Positions 8,194 to 16,086 of a stretch of 64,000 bases of DNA are shown here, in pieces. Position numbers and translations under genes: made by a program. Source of the stretch: an uncultured Duncaniella sp. (lineage in GTDB: Bacteria > Bacteroidota > Bacteroidia > Bacteroidales > Muribaculaceae); NCBI RefSeq assembly GCF_910577345.1, contig NZ_CAJTMT010000001.1:28920-92919 (forward strand), given 5' to 3'. The stretch's first letter is position 1. Each line of letters starts with the position of its first letter. The notes beneath the pieces are model-generated. The model was not told the origin of the DNA and ran no database searches. It saw nothing but the letters and a program-made list of their open reading frames with translations.

Positions 8194-8222
8194 TTAATAA
8201 GTTTATATCTATTACTTATTAA
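8194..8222. promoter_or_regulatory. Palindrome just upstream of htpG, operator candidate
   Basis: TTAATAAGT (8194-8202) and ACTTATTAA (8214-8222) are perfect 9-nt inverted repeats with an 11-nt spacer, starting 12 nt before the htpG start codon. The geometry recalls the CIRCE element (9-nt arms, N9) that HrcA binds, but the inner bases differ. It could equally be an AT-rich leader hairpin. Confidence 0.4.
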
Positions 8223-8313
8223 CAATATTGCAAATAAAATGCCATAGGCAAAAACTGACAAATTCTGTTAAAAGCACTGACAATTTTGCAGTGGGAGGTG
8301 ATGGCTTGTGACG

Positions 8314-9375
8314 TCAGAGTGCGGTCGTGTCGCGGGGAACGTTGATGTTGTGGCGGTCAAATATGTTTGTCGCGTTGCGTACAAATCCCCGGCGGTGATG
8401 CTCCATCGAAGGATGAAGATCTGTGCTTTCAGCAGGTATGAGACGGAAATTGTCGCCACGACCGGTGGACGGTTCCGTGAATACAAGACGATAGCTGGCA
8501 TTGCAGACGTAGGCGCGACCGAAAATGTCGCGTGCGAGCTTCACACGGGCCATAGCTCCTCCGCGAGTGTCGGTGGTGCGCATGGCAGAAATGAAGTTTC
8601 CGAGGGAGTAGACCGTGAAACAGGGACGGCCTGTCGAGTCGTTCATCTGCAATTCCATGGGCTGAATGACGTGGGGATGACCGCCTATAATTAATTCAAC
8701 TCCATTTTCAGCGAGAAATTTTGCGAGTTTTTTCTGCGATGCATTGGGGAGAAGTTTGTATTCATCTCCCCAATGTATGCACGCAGCTATTATTTCCGCC
8801 CCTTTCTCGCGGGCTTTGCGTATGTCGGAGACCATCAACTGACGGTCGATATAGTCAATCTCGATGTCCGTTTTCTTTGTGATGCCGTTGGTTCCGTAGG
8901 TGTAGTTCAAAAAAGCGACTTTGAACCCATTGATGTCGTGAATCATGGGAAGAATCGAATCGCGGTGAGCACGGTTGCGGTAAACTCCAAGATACGGAAC
9001 ACCTTTTGACTCGAAGGTATCGATTGTACGGCGGACACCCCTGTCACGGCGGTCAAGGATATGGTTGTTGGCCGCAAGCATGAGGTCGAAACCTGCATCA
9101 GTCAATGCGTCGACATAATTGTCGTGTGCACAGAACATCGGATAGCCCGAATAGGGCGCGCCACCAAGCGGTGTCTCAAGGTTCACGACTGCAAAATCGG
9201 CCGATGAGATGTAGGGGCGCAGAGATGTGAAGTAGGGCGAATAGTCAAGTGAACCGTCAGGCTGCAAGGCGGCATCGATCTGGCGCTGATGCTGCATGGC
9301 ATCTCCTGCGAAGACAATTTCAGCACTGTCCTGCGGGACAAGCAGCGAGAGAAGCGAGAGGAAAACGGCAATCAT
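8314..9375 (-). CDS. CapA-family metallophosphoesterase-like protein
   Basis: The protein belongs to the PGA_cap/CapA family (poly-gamma-glutamate capsule synthesis type), built on a calcineurin-like phosphoesterase fold. Key segments are FAGDAMQH near the N-terminus, VVNLETPL, ANNHILDR, CIHWGDEY and GGHPHVIQP, which carry the usual Asp/Asn/His metal ligands. A hydrophobic N-terminus (MIAVFLSLLSLLV) suggests export. The ATG at 9375 is used; a GTG two codons upstream is also possible. It follows folD by 30 nt and probably ends that operon. No capB or capC partner is near, so a role in polyglutamate capsule is not supported. Its true substrate is unknown. Confidence 0.8.
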   Translation of the reverse strand: MIAVFLSLLSLLVPQDSAEIVFAGDAMQHQRQIDAALQPDGSLDYSPYFTSLRPYISSADFAVVNLETPLGGAPYSGYPMFCAHDNYVDALTDAGFDLMLAANNHILDRRDRGVRRTIDTFESKGVPYLGVYRNRAHRDSILPMIHDINGFKVAFLNYTYGTNGITKKTDIEIDYIDRQLMVSDIRKAREKGAEIIAACIHWGDEYKLLPNASQKKLAKFLAENGVELIIGGHPHVIQPMELQMNDSTGRPCFTVYSLGNFISAMRTTDTRGGAMARVKLARDIFGRAYVCNASYRLVFTEPSTGRGDNFRLIPAESTDLHPSMEHHRRGFVRNATNIFDRHNINVPRDTTAL

Positions 9376-9405
9376 GCTCACAGCCTGCGGTGGTTTTGAC
9401 GGGGT

Positions 9406-10287
9406 TTAAGAATATATTTCCTTCTTTGCGGCGAGGAGGGTGTTGCGCATGAGGGAACAGATGGTCATGGGACCTACACCACCGGGAACCGGAGTGATGA
9501 AGGCGCACTTCTCAGCCACATTCTCAAAGTCGACATCTCCGCGCAGACGGAAACCGCTCTTGCGCGAAGCATCGGGGACACGGGTGGTGCCGACATCGAT
9601 GATTGTCGCACCGGGTTTGACCATGTCGGCGGTAACAAAGCCGGGGCTGCCGAGGGCAGCGATGATGATATCGGCTTCGGCGCAGGCTTCCTTGATGTTT
9701 GTGGATGAGCTGTGGAGCACGGTCACTGTCGCATTGCCGGGGTTGGATTTCTGCATCATGAGCGAGGCCACGGGTTTACCAACGATGTTGCTGCGTCCGA
9801 GGACCACACACTTCGCACCCTTGGTGTTTACGCCGTAGCGTTTGAGAAGTTCCATGATGCCCGAAGGGGTGGCAGATACGAAGCAGGGGAGACCGATGGA
9901 CATACGGCCTACGTTGACGGGATGGAAACCGTCGACATCCTTACGATAGTCGATAGCCTCGATGATTTTCTGCTCGGAGATATGTTTGGGGAGGGGGAGC
10001 TGGACGATGAATCCGTCAACACCGGGGTCGTTATTGAGTTCTGCGATGGTTTCAAGAAGTTTCTCTTCGGTCACATCGTCTTCGTAGCGGATGAGTGTGG
10101 ATTGGAAACCGCAAGCCTCGCAGGCCTTTACTTTGTTTGCAACGTAGGTCTCGCTGCCACCGTCGTGACCGACGAGGATGGCTGCGAGGTGGGGGCGACG
10201 CTTGCCCTGCGCCACCATCTCTTCAACTTCAGCCGCGATTTCGCGCTTGATGTCGTCTGCTGTCTTTTTTCCGTCTATCAGTGTCAT
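9406..10287 (-). CDS. folD: Methylenetetrahydrofolate dehydrogenase/cyclohydrolase FolD
   Basis: FolD interconverts 5,10-methylene-THF and 10-formyl-THF, using NADP. It supplies the one-carbon units that PurH, also in this window, uses. The 293-residue product has the family's YVANKVKACE (with the catalytic Lys), VQLPLPKHI and DVDGFHPVNVGRM motifs. The Rossmann part reads GRSNIVGKPVASLM, and the C-terminal signature is ITPVPGGVGPMTI. It starts 4 nt after the ffh stop, so the genes are almost certainly cotranscribed. Confidence 0.96.
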   Translation of the reverse strand: MTLIDGKKTADDIKREIAAEVEEMVAQGKRRPHLAAILVGHDGGSETYVANKVKACEACGFQSTLIRYEDDVTEEKLLETIAELNNDPGVDGFIVQLPLPKHISEQKIIEAIDYRKDVDGFHPVNVGRMSIGLPCFVSATPSGIMELLKRYGVNTKGAKCVVLGRSNIVGKPVASLMMQKSNPGNATVTVLHSSSTNIKEACAEADIIIAALGSPGFVTADMVKPGATIIDVGTTRVPDASRKSGFRLRGDVDFENVAEKCAFITPVPGGVGPMTICSLMRNTLLAAKKEIYS

Positions 10288-10291
10288 AATC

Positions 10292-11626
10292 TTATCTTCT
10301 CATTCCTTTCATGTTGCGCATCATGGCCATCGGGTTCTTGATTCCCGAAACGGCCTTCATCATCTTGCGGGCATCGTCGAACTGCTTGATGAGGCGGTTG
10401 ACCTCCTGAATGTCGGTGCCTGAACCCTTGGCAATACGCTTGCGGCGGCTACCGTTGAGGATTTCGGGATGCTCACGCTCCTGTGCGGTCATCGACTGGA
10501 TGATGGCTTCAATGCCCTTGAAGGCATTGTCGTCAATGTCAATATCCTTGATTGCCTTGCCGACACCGGGAATCATAGAGGCGAGTTCCTTGAGATTGCC
10601 CATCTTCTGGATTTGCTGAATCTGCTGAAGGAAGTCGTTGAAATTGAACTGGTTTTTTGCAATCTTGCGCTGAAGTTCGCGGGCCTGTTTCTCGTCGTAG
10701 GCATTCTGAGCCTTTTCAACGAGCGACACGATGTCGCCCATGCCGAGGATACGGTCGGCCATACGCGAGGGGTGGAAGAGGTCGAGCGCATCGAGTTTCT
10801 CACCGGTACCCACAAATTTGATGGGCTTGGTGACTACCGTGCGGATTGAGAGGGCTGCACCGCCACGGGTGTCACCGTCGAGCTTGGTGAGGACAACGCC
10901 GTCGAAATCAAGACGGTCGTTGAATTCCTTAGCAGTGTTGACCGCATCCTGACCGGTCATCGAGTCAACAACGAAGAGAGTCTCCTGAGGCTTGACGGCC
11001 TTCTTGATGGCTGCGATTTCCTGCATCATCTGCTCGTCGACCGCAAGACGGCCGGCGGTGTCGATGATGACGAGGTCGTGGTGGTTGGTCTTGGCGTAGC
11101 GGATTGCGTTCTCAGCGATTTCAACGGGATTCTTGTTGCCATCCTCGGTGTAGACCGGAACGTTAATCTGCTCGGCGAGAACTTTCAACTGGTCGATTGC
11201 CGCAGGACGATAGACGTCGCAGGCAACGAGAAGCGGACGTTTCCCCTGCTCGGATTTGAGTTTGCGGGCGAGTTTGCCGGAGAAGGTTGTCTTACCTGAA
11301 CCTTGCAGACCCGACATGAGGATGACGGCAGGATTGCCTGACAGATTGACCTGGGCAGTCTCGCCACCCATGAGGCGGGCGAGTTCGTCATGGACAATCT
11401 TGACCATGAGTTCGCCGGGCTTGATGGCGTTGATTACGTTCATACCCAGTGCCTTTGCCTTTACCTCGTCGGTAAATTGCTTGGCAACCTTGAAGTTTAC
11501 GTCGGCCTCGAGGAGCGCGCGGCGCACGTCCTTAAGGGTCTCTGCTACGTTGATTTCGGTGATTTTACCTTCACCTTTCAGTATCTTGAAACTTCTTTCA
11601 AGTCTCTCGCTTAGATTCTCAAACAC
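10292..11626 (-). CDS. ffh: Signal recognition particle protein Ffh
   Basis: Ffh binds SRP RNA and the signal sequences of nascent membrane proteins and delivers them to FtsY. The 444-residue protein has the N domain (residues 1 to about 95) and then the GTPase G domain, with GLQGSGKTT at 106-114, DVYRPAA, DTAGR and TKLDGDTRGG. The methionine-rich M domain carries MGNLKELASMIPGVGK and the RNA-binding GSRRKRIAKGSG. It ends in a Met/Arg-rich tail. It lies between panD (93 nt upstream) and folD (4 nt downstream). No SRP RNA gene was recognised in the window. Confidence 0.97.
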   Translation of the reverse strand: MFENLSERLERSFKILKGEGKITEINVAETLKDVRRALLEADVNFKVAKQFTDEVKAKALGMNVINAIKPGELMVKIVHDELARLMGGETAQVNLSGNPAVILMSGLQGSGKTTFSGKLARKLKSEQGKRPLLVACDVYRPAAIDQLKVLAEQINVPVYTEDGNKNPVEIAENAIRYAKTNHHDLVIIDTAGRLAVDEQMMQEIAAIKKAVKPQETLFVVDSMTGQDAVNTAKEFNDRLDFDGVVLTKLDGDTRGGAALSIRTVVTKPIKFVGTGEKLDALDLFHPSRMADRILGMGDIVSLVEKAQNAYDEKQARELQRKIAKNQFNFNDFLQQIQQIQKMGNLKELASMIPGVGKAIKDIDIDDNAFKGIEAIIQSMTAQEREHPEILNGSRRKRIAKGSGTDIQEVNRLIKQFDDARKMMKAVSGIKNPMAMMRNMKGMRR

Positions 11627-11719
11627 TTGGAATGGCGGGGGGATAGAGGGTTAAAAAAACTTTACTGATAATATATAATAGGTGGCGTTCTGCCTGTTGC
11701 CGGTGGTCTGTCGTGTGGA

Positions 11720-12076
11720 TTACTCCGGGAGCAGACGGTTGGTGCGGGTGTCGGGGAAGAGGACCACGGGTTTGTGGTTGCGGGCCTCTTCGGGTGTCAT
11801 CTGTGCATAGCACATGAGGATGACGATGTCGCCTACCTGCACTTTGCGGGCAGCAGCTCCGTTGAGACAGATAACGCCTGAGCCGGGTTCGCCGGGGATG
11901 GCGTAGGTGTCGAAACGTTCGCCGTTGTTGTTGTCAACGATGTAGATACGCTCGCCGGGGAAGATACCGGCTGCGTCCATGAGTTCACTGTCGATTGTGA
12001 TGCTGCCGATGTAGTCCAGACGGGCTTCGGTGACAGTCACACGGTGGATTTTGCACTTGAGAAGTTCGAGTGTCAT
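11720..12076 (-). CDS. panD: Aspartate 1-decarboxylase PanD
   Basis: PanD makes beta-alanine from aspartate for pantothenate and CoA synthesis. It is a pyruvoyl enzyme that self-cleaves between Gly24 and Ser25, here in YIGSITID (residues 22-29). The 118-residue length fits. Conserved features include the catalytic-site HRVTVTEA, ERIYIVDNNNGERF and NGAAAR. It overlaps the end of panC by 4 nt, so the two are translationally coupled, and PanC uses the beta-alanine made here. Confidence 0.97.
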   Translation of the reverse strand: MTLELLKCKIHRVTVTEARLDYIGSITIDSELMDAAGIFPGERIYIVDNNNGERFDTYAIPGEPGSGVICLNGAAARKVQVGDIVILMCYAQMTPEEARNHKPVVLFPDTRTNRLLPE

Positions 12077-12921
12077 TTCCTTTTGGGGTATTTGATGTTG
12101 TCAATCAGGCGGACATCACCGCAGAAGACGGTGACACAGCCGACAGCGCTCTCAGTCTCTGCCCAGTCAGAGATGGGCTGCATGGTGAGTGCGTCGACAA
12201 TTTCGTAGTATTCCACCTGCATGTGTGGGAAGGAATTGATTTCGTCAATCACATAGCGTTTGGTTTCCTCAACGCTATGGTCAGCGGCCCATGAAAGGCT
12301 GCTTTCAAGGGTGCGATGGATGGCAGGGGCGATTGCACGCTGTTCGGGTGTCAGGCGTACGTTGCGCGAGCTCATGGCCAGTCCGTCGTCCTCACGTTTG
12401 ATGGGGCAGTCGACGATTTCAAGGTCAAATCCTTCAAGCTGGGCCATCTTGCGGATGACTGCAATCTGCTGGAAGTCTTTCTCTCCGAAATATGCGCGCG
12501 TCGGGCGAGTGAAGTCGAAAAGCTTGCTGACGATTTGGGCTACACCGTTGAAATGGCCGGGGCGCATTGCACCTTCCATGACTTCTGCCACAGGACCGAG
12601 GTCAAACTGGCGGGTATCCGGTTCGGGGTATATTTCCTCGACCGACGGTATAAACGCGAAATCGACACCGGCCTCGCGGAGCATGGCGGTGTCGGCCTCC
12701 TCCGTGCGGGGATAGGTGGCGAGGTCAGTCGGATTGTTGAACTGCGTGGGGTTAACGAATACGCTCACCACCACTGTATCGTTCTCGCGACGAGCGCGCT
12801 GGATGAGCGAGAGGTGTCCGGCGTGGAGCGCCCCCATAGTGGGGACGAGACCGATGCTGCCTTTCTCGCGGGCTTCGTCGAGCTTGGCTTTTAATTCAGC
12901 TACAGTGCGAATTATTTCCAT
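12073..12921 (-). CDS. panC: Pantothenate synthetase PanC
   Basis: PanC joins pantoate and beta-alanine with ATP to give pantothenate. The 282-residue protein shows the nucleotidyltransferase HxGH motif in MGALHAGHLSLI, VSVFVNPTQFN, RPTRAYFGEKDFQQ and the MSSRNVRLT segment. It is the first gene of the run panC-panD-ffh-folD-capA and has a near-perfect promoter. panB is not in the window. Confidence 0.97.
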   Translation of the reverse strand: MEIIRTVAELKAKLDEAREKGSIGLVPTMGALHAGHLSLIQRARRENDTVVVSVFVNPTQFNNPTDLATYPRTEEADTAMLREAGVDFAFIPSVEEIYPEPDTRQFDLGPVAEVMEGAMRPGHFNGVAQIVSKLFDFTRPTRAYFGEKDFQQIAVIRKMAQLEGFDLEIVDCPIKREDDGLAMSSRNVRLTPEQRAIAPAIHRTLESSLSWAADHSVEETKRYVIDEINSFPHMQVEYYEIVDALTMQPISDWAETESAVGCVTVFCGDVRLIDNIKYPKRK

Positions 12922-12953
12922 TTCTTTAACTATATGTCTGAAATTTCAGAGTG

Positions 12954-12985
12954 CAAAATTAAACATTATTTATGCAACAAGCAAA
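12954..12985 (-). promoter_or_regulatory. panC operon promoter
   Basis: On the minus strand, TTTG (12982-12985) and TAATTTTG (12954-12961) are separated by exactly 20 nt. The leader would be about 25 nt. Confidence 0.8.
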
Positions 12986-13009
12986 TAAAAAAGATTATCA
13001 ATGATTATC

Positions 13010-13087
13010 GGGGGCTGACAGCGGGCGAAGCGGCGAAAGCTTGCCGACAATTTTCGGGAACGGACACAAAACCGGGTCAGCCTTTTT
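13010..13087 (+). ncRNA. Structured intergenic element, possible small RNA
   Basis: GGCTGAC (13013-13019) can pair with GTCAGCC (13076-13082), and TTTTT follows at 13083-13087 as in an intrinsic terminator. Inside, GGC-G-AAGC and GCTT-G-CC can form a second stem around GGCGAAA. It lies between the divergent panC promoter and the recR promoter. No TAnnTTTG box was found just upstream on the plus strand, so independent transcription is unproven. It matches no RNA family I know. The minus strand also carries two similar segments starting GTGTCAGTTCC and GTGTCCGTTCC, so a repeat element is possible. Confidence 0.3.
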
Positions 13088-13159
13088 GTGGAACTGACAC
13101 TAATCATTAAAAATTTCAAAGAATGGAGGCCGCCGTGCCTCAGATTGGGCTAAATTTAG

Positions 13160-13167
13160 TAATTTTG
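13160..13167 (+). promoter_or_regulatory. -7 box of recR
   Basis: TAATTTTG matches TAnnTTTG and lies 27 nt before the recR start. No -33 element at proper spacing was seen. Confidence 0.5.
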
Positions 13168-13194
13168 AAGTAAAATTGACTACATATAAATAAA

Positions 13195-13821
13195 ATGCAA
13201 CAGGAATTTGCCTCAAAATTGCTTGAAGGGGCCGTGACAGAGTTGTCGCGTCTGCCCGGAGTGGGCCGGAAGACGGCTCTGAGGCTTGCTTTACATATAC
13301 TACGAATGGACGAGGGCGTAGGAGTCGCTCTCGGACAATCCATAATCAATATGCGCCGTGGCATTCGCTACTGCACTGTATGTCGTAATATTTCTGAAAC
13401 GGAAATCTGTCCGATTTGCGCCGATACCAGGCGAGACCGCTCGACGGTCTGTGTGGTGGAGAGCGTGAAGGATGTCATGAGTTTTGAGAATACCGGCCAG
13501 TTCGGAGGCGTGTATCATGTGCTTGGAGGTGTGATTTCTCCTATGGACGGAGTCGGACCTGACCAGTTGGCTATAGATTCATTGGTTGAGCGTGTGGCAG
13601 CCGGTGGTATCAAGGAGGTCATTCTTGCTCTCAGCGCCACGATGGAGGGGGAGACCACCAATTTCTATCTTTTCCGCCGTCTGGCTGAGTATTCAGATGT
13701 GCGCATCACGCAGCTTGCCCGCGGAGTGTCGGTGGGCAATGAGATTGAGTATACTGATGAAGTGACTCTCGGCCGTTCGCTCATCAACCGTACACTGTTC
13801 ACAGATTCAATACGGAGATAG
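13195..13821 (+). CDS. recR: Recombination protein RecR
   Basis: RecR works with RecO and RecF to load RecA on single-stranded gaps. The 208-residue protein has the helix-hairpin-helix PGVGRKTA (21-28) and a four-cysteine zinc finger (C60, C63, C72, C75). The Toprim domain starts at VCVVESVKDV and ends in the conserved LARGVSVGNEIEYTDEVTL. It is transcribed alone and converges on the GNAT gene with only 13 nt between stops. Confidence 0.96.
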   Translation: MQQEFASKLLEGAVTELSRLPGVGRKTALRLALHILRMDEGVGVALGQSIINMRRGIRYCTVCRNISETEICPICADTRRDRSTVCVVESVKDVMSFENTGQFGGVYHVLGGVISPMDGVGPDQLAIDSLVERVAAGGIKEVILALSATMEGETTNFYLFRRLAEYSDVRITQLARGVSVGNEIEYTDEVTLGRSLINRTLFTDSIRR

Positions 13822-13834
13822 CTAAAACCGCTTT

Positions 13835-14350
13835 TCAGAGTAATTTCTGATAGATATAGGCATCAGAATATTTGTTTGCCGTCCGCAGCCATGAGCGCAG
13901 ACAGCCGGATGCCTTGTAGCCTGCTTTTTCGAACAGTGAGCGTGACGGACGGTTTTCGGCTCCGATTGTGCAGTAGAGCTGATGCAGCGAATATGTCTTA
14001 CGGCAATATTCGGCTGCAAGGTCAAGTGTGCGCAGTCCGTAGCCTGATTTCTGATATTCCGTAGCTATCAATATTCCTATTCCGCAACGGGAGTTGGCCG
14101 CATCGAAATCAAAGAGGTCGAGGGTGCCAATCGTCTCGCCTGTGGCATTGAGGGTGATCATCAGCCTCAGTTGTCGTGCGGCATAGATGTCGCTGTCATA
14201 ATTGTTGACATAGTCCCACAGTTGTTTCCGGGAGTAGGGGGCAAGAGTAATGCCGACACTCCATAGCGCCGGGTCGTTTTCCCAGCGATACAGAGTGTCG
14301 ACATCAATTATTTCAAGTGCCCTGAGGGAAATAGTTCCGTCGGTGAGCAT
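13835..14350 (-). CDS. GNAT-family N-acetyltransferase
   Basis: A 171-residue acetyltransferase of the RimJ/RimL-like GNAT type, using acetyl-CoA to modify an amine. It starts with SLRALEIIDVDTLYRWENDP, typical of this subgroup. It has the acetyl-CoA loop in IATEYQKSGYGLRTLDL and the C-terminal AENRPSRSLFEKAGYKASG. The acceptor could be a ribosomal protein N-terminus or a small molecule, and the sequence does not say. It starts 9 nt after the trxB stop and is the last gene of the ftsK-lolA-trxB run. Confidence 0.85.
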   Translation of the reverse strand: MLTDGTISLRALEIIDVDTLYRWENDPALWSVGITLAPYSRKQLWDYVNNYDSDIYAARQLRLMITLNATGETIGTLDLFDFDAANSRCGIGILIATEYQKSGYGLRTLDLAAEYCRKTYSLHQLYCTIGAENRPSRSLFEKAGYKASGCLRSWLRTANKYSDAYIYQKLL

Positions 14351-14359
14351 TATGAATGC

Positions 14360-15304
14360 TTATAATCCTTCTTCGTTGAGGAAGCGTTCGACATCAAGGG
14401 CAGCCTTACATCCCATTCCGGCGGCGGTAATGGCCTGACGGTAGGTGGGGTCAGCGACATCACCTGCGGCAAAGACACCGGGCACGTTGGTTTGGGTGCC
14501 TGCTCCTTTCACCTTCACATAACCGGAAGCGTCGCAGTCGATGTACTGGCGGAACACCTCTGTGTTGGGGTTGTGGCCGATGGCAAGGAAGAAGCCGTCG
14601 ATAGCAAGGTCGTAGTGCTGTTCGTTTGAAGTACCGACATTCTCAACGAGGTGTGCGCCTTCAAGATACTCTTCGCCGTAAAGACCGGTTGTGTTGGTGT
14701 TGAAGAGAACCTTGATGTTGCTCTTGTTGAGTACACGTTCCTGCATCACCTTCGATGCACGGAGGTGTGGCTTGCGGACAATGAGGAAGACGTCTGATGC
14801 GAGATTGCTGAGATAGAGGGCTTCCTCGCAAGCGGTGTCACCGCCACCGACAACTGCCACACGCTTTTTACGGTAGAAGAAACCGTCGCAGGTAGCACAG
14901 GCCGATACACCGAGGCCTGAGTATTTCTGTTCGTCGGGGAGTCCGAGGTAACGGGCTGATGCTCCGGTTGAGATGATGACGGTGTTGGCGGTGATGTCAA
15001 GGCCTGTGTTGGTCTTTGCCTTGAAAGGACGGGTTGAGAAGTCTACCTCAGTGATGAGGCCTGTACGGATGTCGGCACCGAATTTAACGGCCTGGGCGCG
15101 CATATCCTCCATGAGTTGCGGACCGGTGATGCCGTTGGGCTGACCGGGGAAGTTTTCAACTTCAGTGGTGATGGTGAGCTGTCCGCCGGGCTGCTGCCCT
15201 TCGATTACAAGCGGTGAGATATTGGCGCGTGATGTATAGATTGCTGCAGTGTAGCCTGCGGGGCCTGAGCCTATGATAAGGCAACGGGTTTTGATTTCAG
15301 CCAT
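14360..15304 (-). CDS. trxB: Thioredoxin reductase
   Basis: TrxB passes electrons from NADPH through FAD and a Cys pair to thioredoxin. The ATG at 15304 was chosen. It gives 314 residues starting MAEIKTRCLIIGSGPAG, the normal start for the family, while an upstream ATG adds 36 unrelated residues. The FAD-binding GSGPAG is at 12-17, the redox CATC at 136-139, the NADPH-binding GGGDTACEEA follows, and the second FAD motif is GVFAAGDVADP. It follows lolA by 123 nt. Cotranscription from ftsK/lolA is plausible. Confidence 0.96.
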   Translation of the reverse strand: MAEIKTRCLIIGSGPAGYTAAIYTSRANISPLVIEGQQPGGQLTITTEVENFPGQPNGITGPQLMEDMRAQAVKFGADIRTGLITEVDFSTRPFKAKTNTGLDITANTVIISTGASARYLGLPDEQKYSGLGVSACATCDGFFYRKKRVAVVGGGDTACEEALYLSNLASDVFLIVRKPHLRASKVMQERVLNKSNIKVLFNTNTTGLYGEEYLEGAHLVENVGTSNEQHYDLAIDGFFLAIGHNPNTEVFRQYIDCDASGYVKVKGAGTQTNVPGVFAAGDVADPTYRQAITAAGMGCKAALDVERFLNEEGL

Positions 15305-15427
15305 AATTATTTTATGATTATTTTGGTTTGGAATTGATGATTCGTATGGTATAGATTTAATAAAAACGCCGGAGTGGCAGGGATTGATTTCTCCATTTAG
15401 ATAGATTAACATCTATGGTCGGTGGTA

Positions 15428-16054
15428 TCATCGTAAATCAACGACCGGCACTCCGGGATACTTCTTGGAATTGAATCGGAAGTCTGACACCGGAAGCGTC
15501 CCTCCGCTTTTGGTTGAAGTGACATGGATGGTCACCGTCCTGCGGTTGCTCATTGTCAGTTCGATGGCGGTGGGATATAGGGTCGATGCATTCAACGTGA
15601 GAACTACGCTTTTGATGTCGCTTTTAGGATTCGATGCCGTAAGTTTGATTTTCTTTTCCGTTGCGGGCGATTTCAGAAGTGAAGCCTTGTAGAGTTTGCG
15701 GAAAGAGTTGATGATCGCAAATGGGTTTACTTGCTGAAGCTCCTCAGGAGTAGGCTCGGTGATGTTTACCTCACCGGTCTGAGTGGAGTAGGTCCACTGT
15801 GTCTTGCCGTCATACCACGAGGAAATCTGCGGAGACGTCAGGATAAAGCGGTCTCCGGCGATAGTCAGGGTGCCGCTCTGCAGATGCCCGTCGGCGCTGA
15901 TGGTGTAGGTTGCAGCGATTGATTTGTCGTTGCGAATTTTTGCCGATGCGCGGTCGAGAATCGAGGTCGCGGTCTCTGCACCTTGCATGACGGCCGTAGA
16001 ACCGGCAAGCAGGGCGATCAGAAAAAGTATGCGGTTGAGAAAAGTTCGGGTCAT
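15428..16054 (-). CDS. lolA: LolA-like periplasmic lipoprotein carrier
   Basis: LolA carries lipoproteins across the periplasm to the outer membrane. The 208-residue product has a signal peptide (ILFLIALLAGSTAVMQGAE). The LolA fold follows: ILDRASAKIRNDKSIAATYTIS, then SGTLTIAGDRFILTSP, WYDGKTQWTY and the C-terminal VSDFRFNSKKYPGVPVVDLR. It sits 32 nt after ftsK, an ftsK-lolA order also common in other bacteria. LolB is not apparent. Its cargo would include the many lipoproteins coded here (BamD, SusD and the two SusE/F-like proteins). Confidence 0.88.
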   Translation of the reverse strand: MTRTFLNRILFLIALLAGSTAVMQGAETATSILDRASAKIRNDKSIAATYTISADGHLQSGTLTIAGDRFILTSPQISSWYDGKTQWTYSTQTGEVNITEPTPEELQQVNPFAIINSFRKLYKASLLKSPATEKKIKLTASNPKSDIKSVVLTLNASTLYPTAIELTMSNRRTVTIHVTSTKSGGTLPVSDFRFNSKKYPGVPVVDLR

Positions 16055-16086
16055 TTCAAACGAGGTTCCTAAGTTTGATTATTTGG

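Noticed and set aside
7403..8197. A 264-codon plus-strand frame opposite htpG
   Set aside because: It is the mirror of a confidently assigned gene; the translation is Val/Phe/Asp-rich and typical of antisense frames.
13010..13087. SRP (4.5S) RNA gene
   Set aside because: It starts with GGGGGCTG-like bases, but the conserved SRP tetraloop and GGTCAG/AGCA core could not be found.
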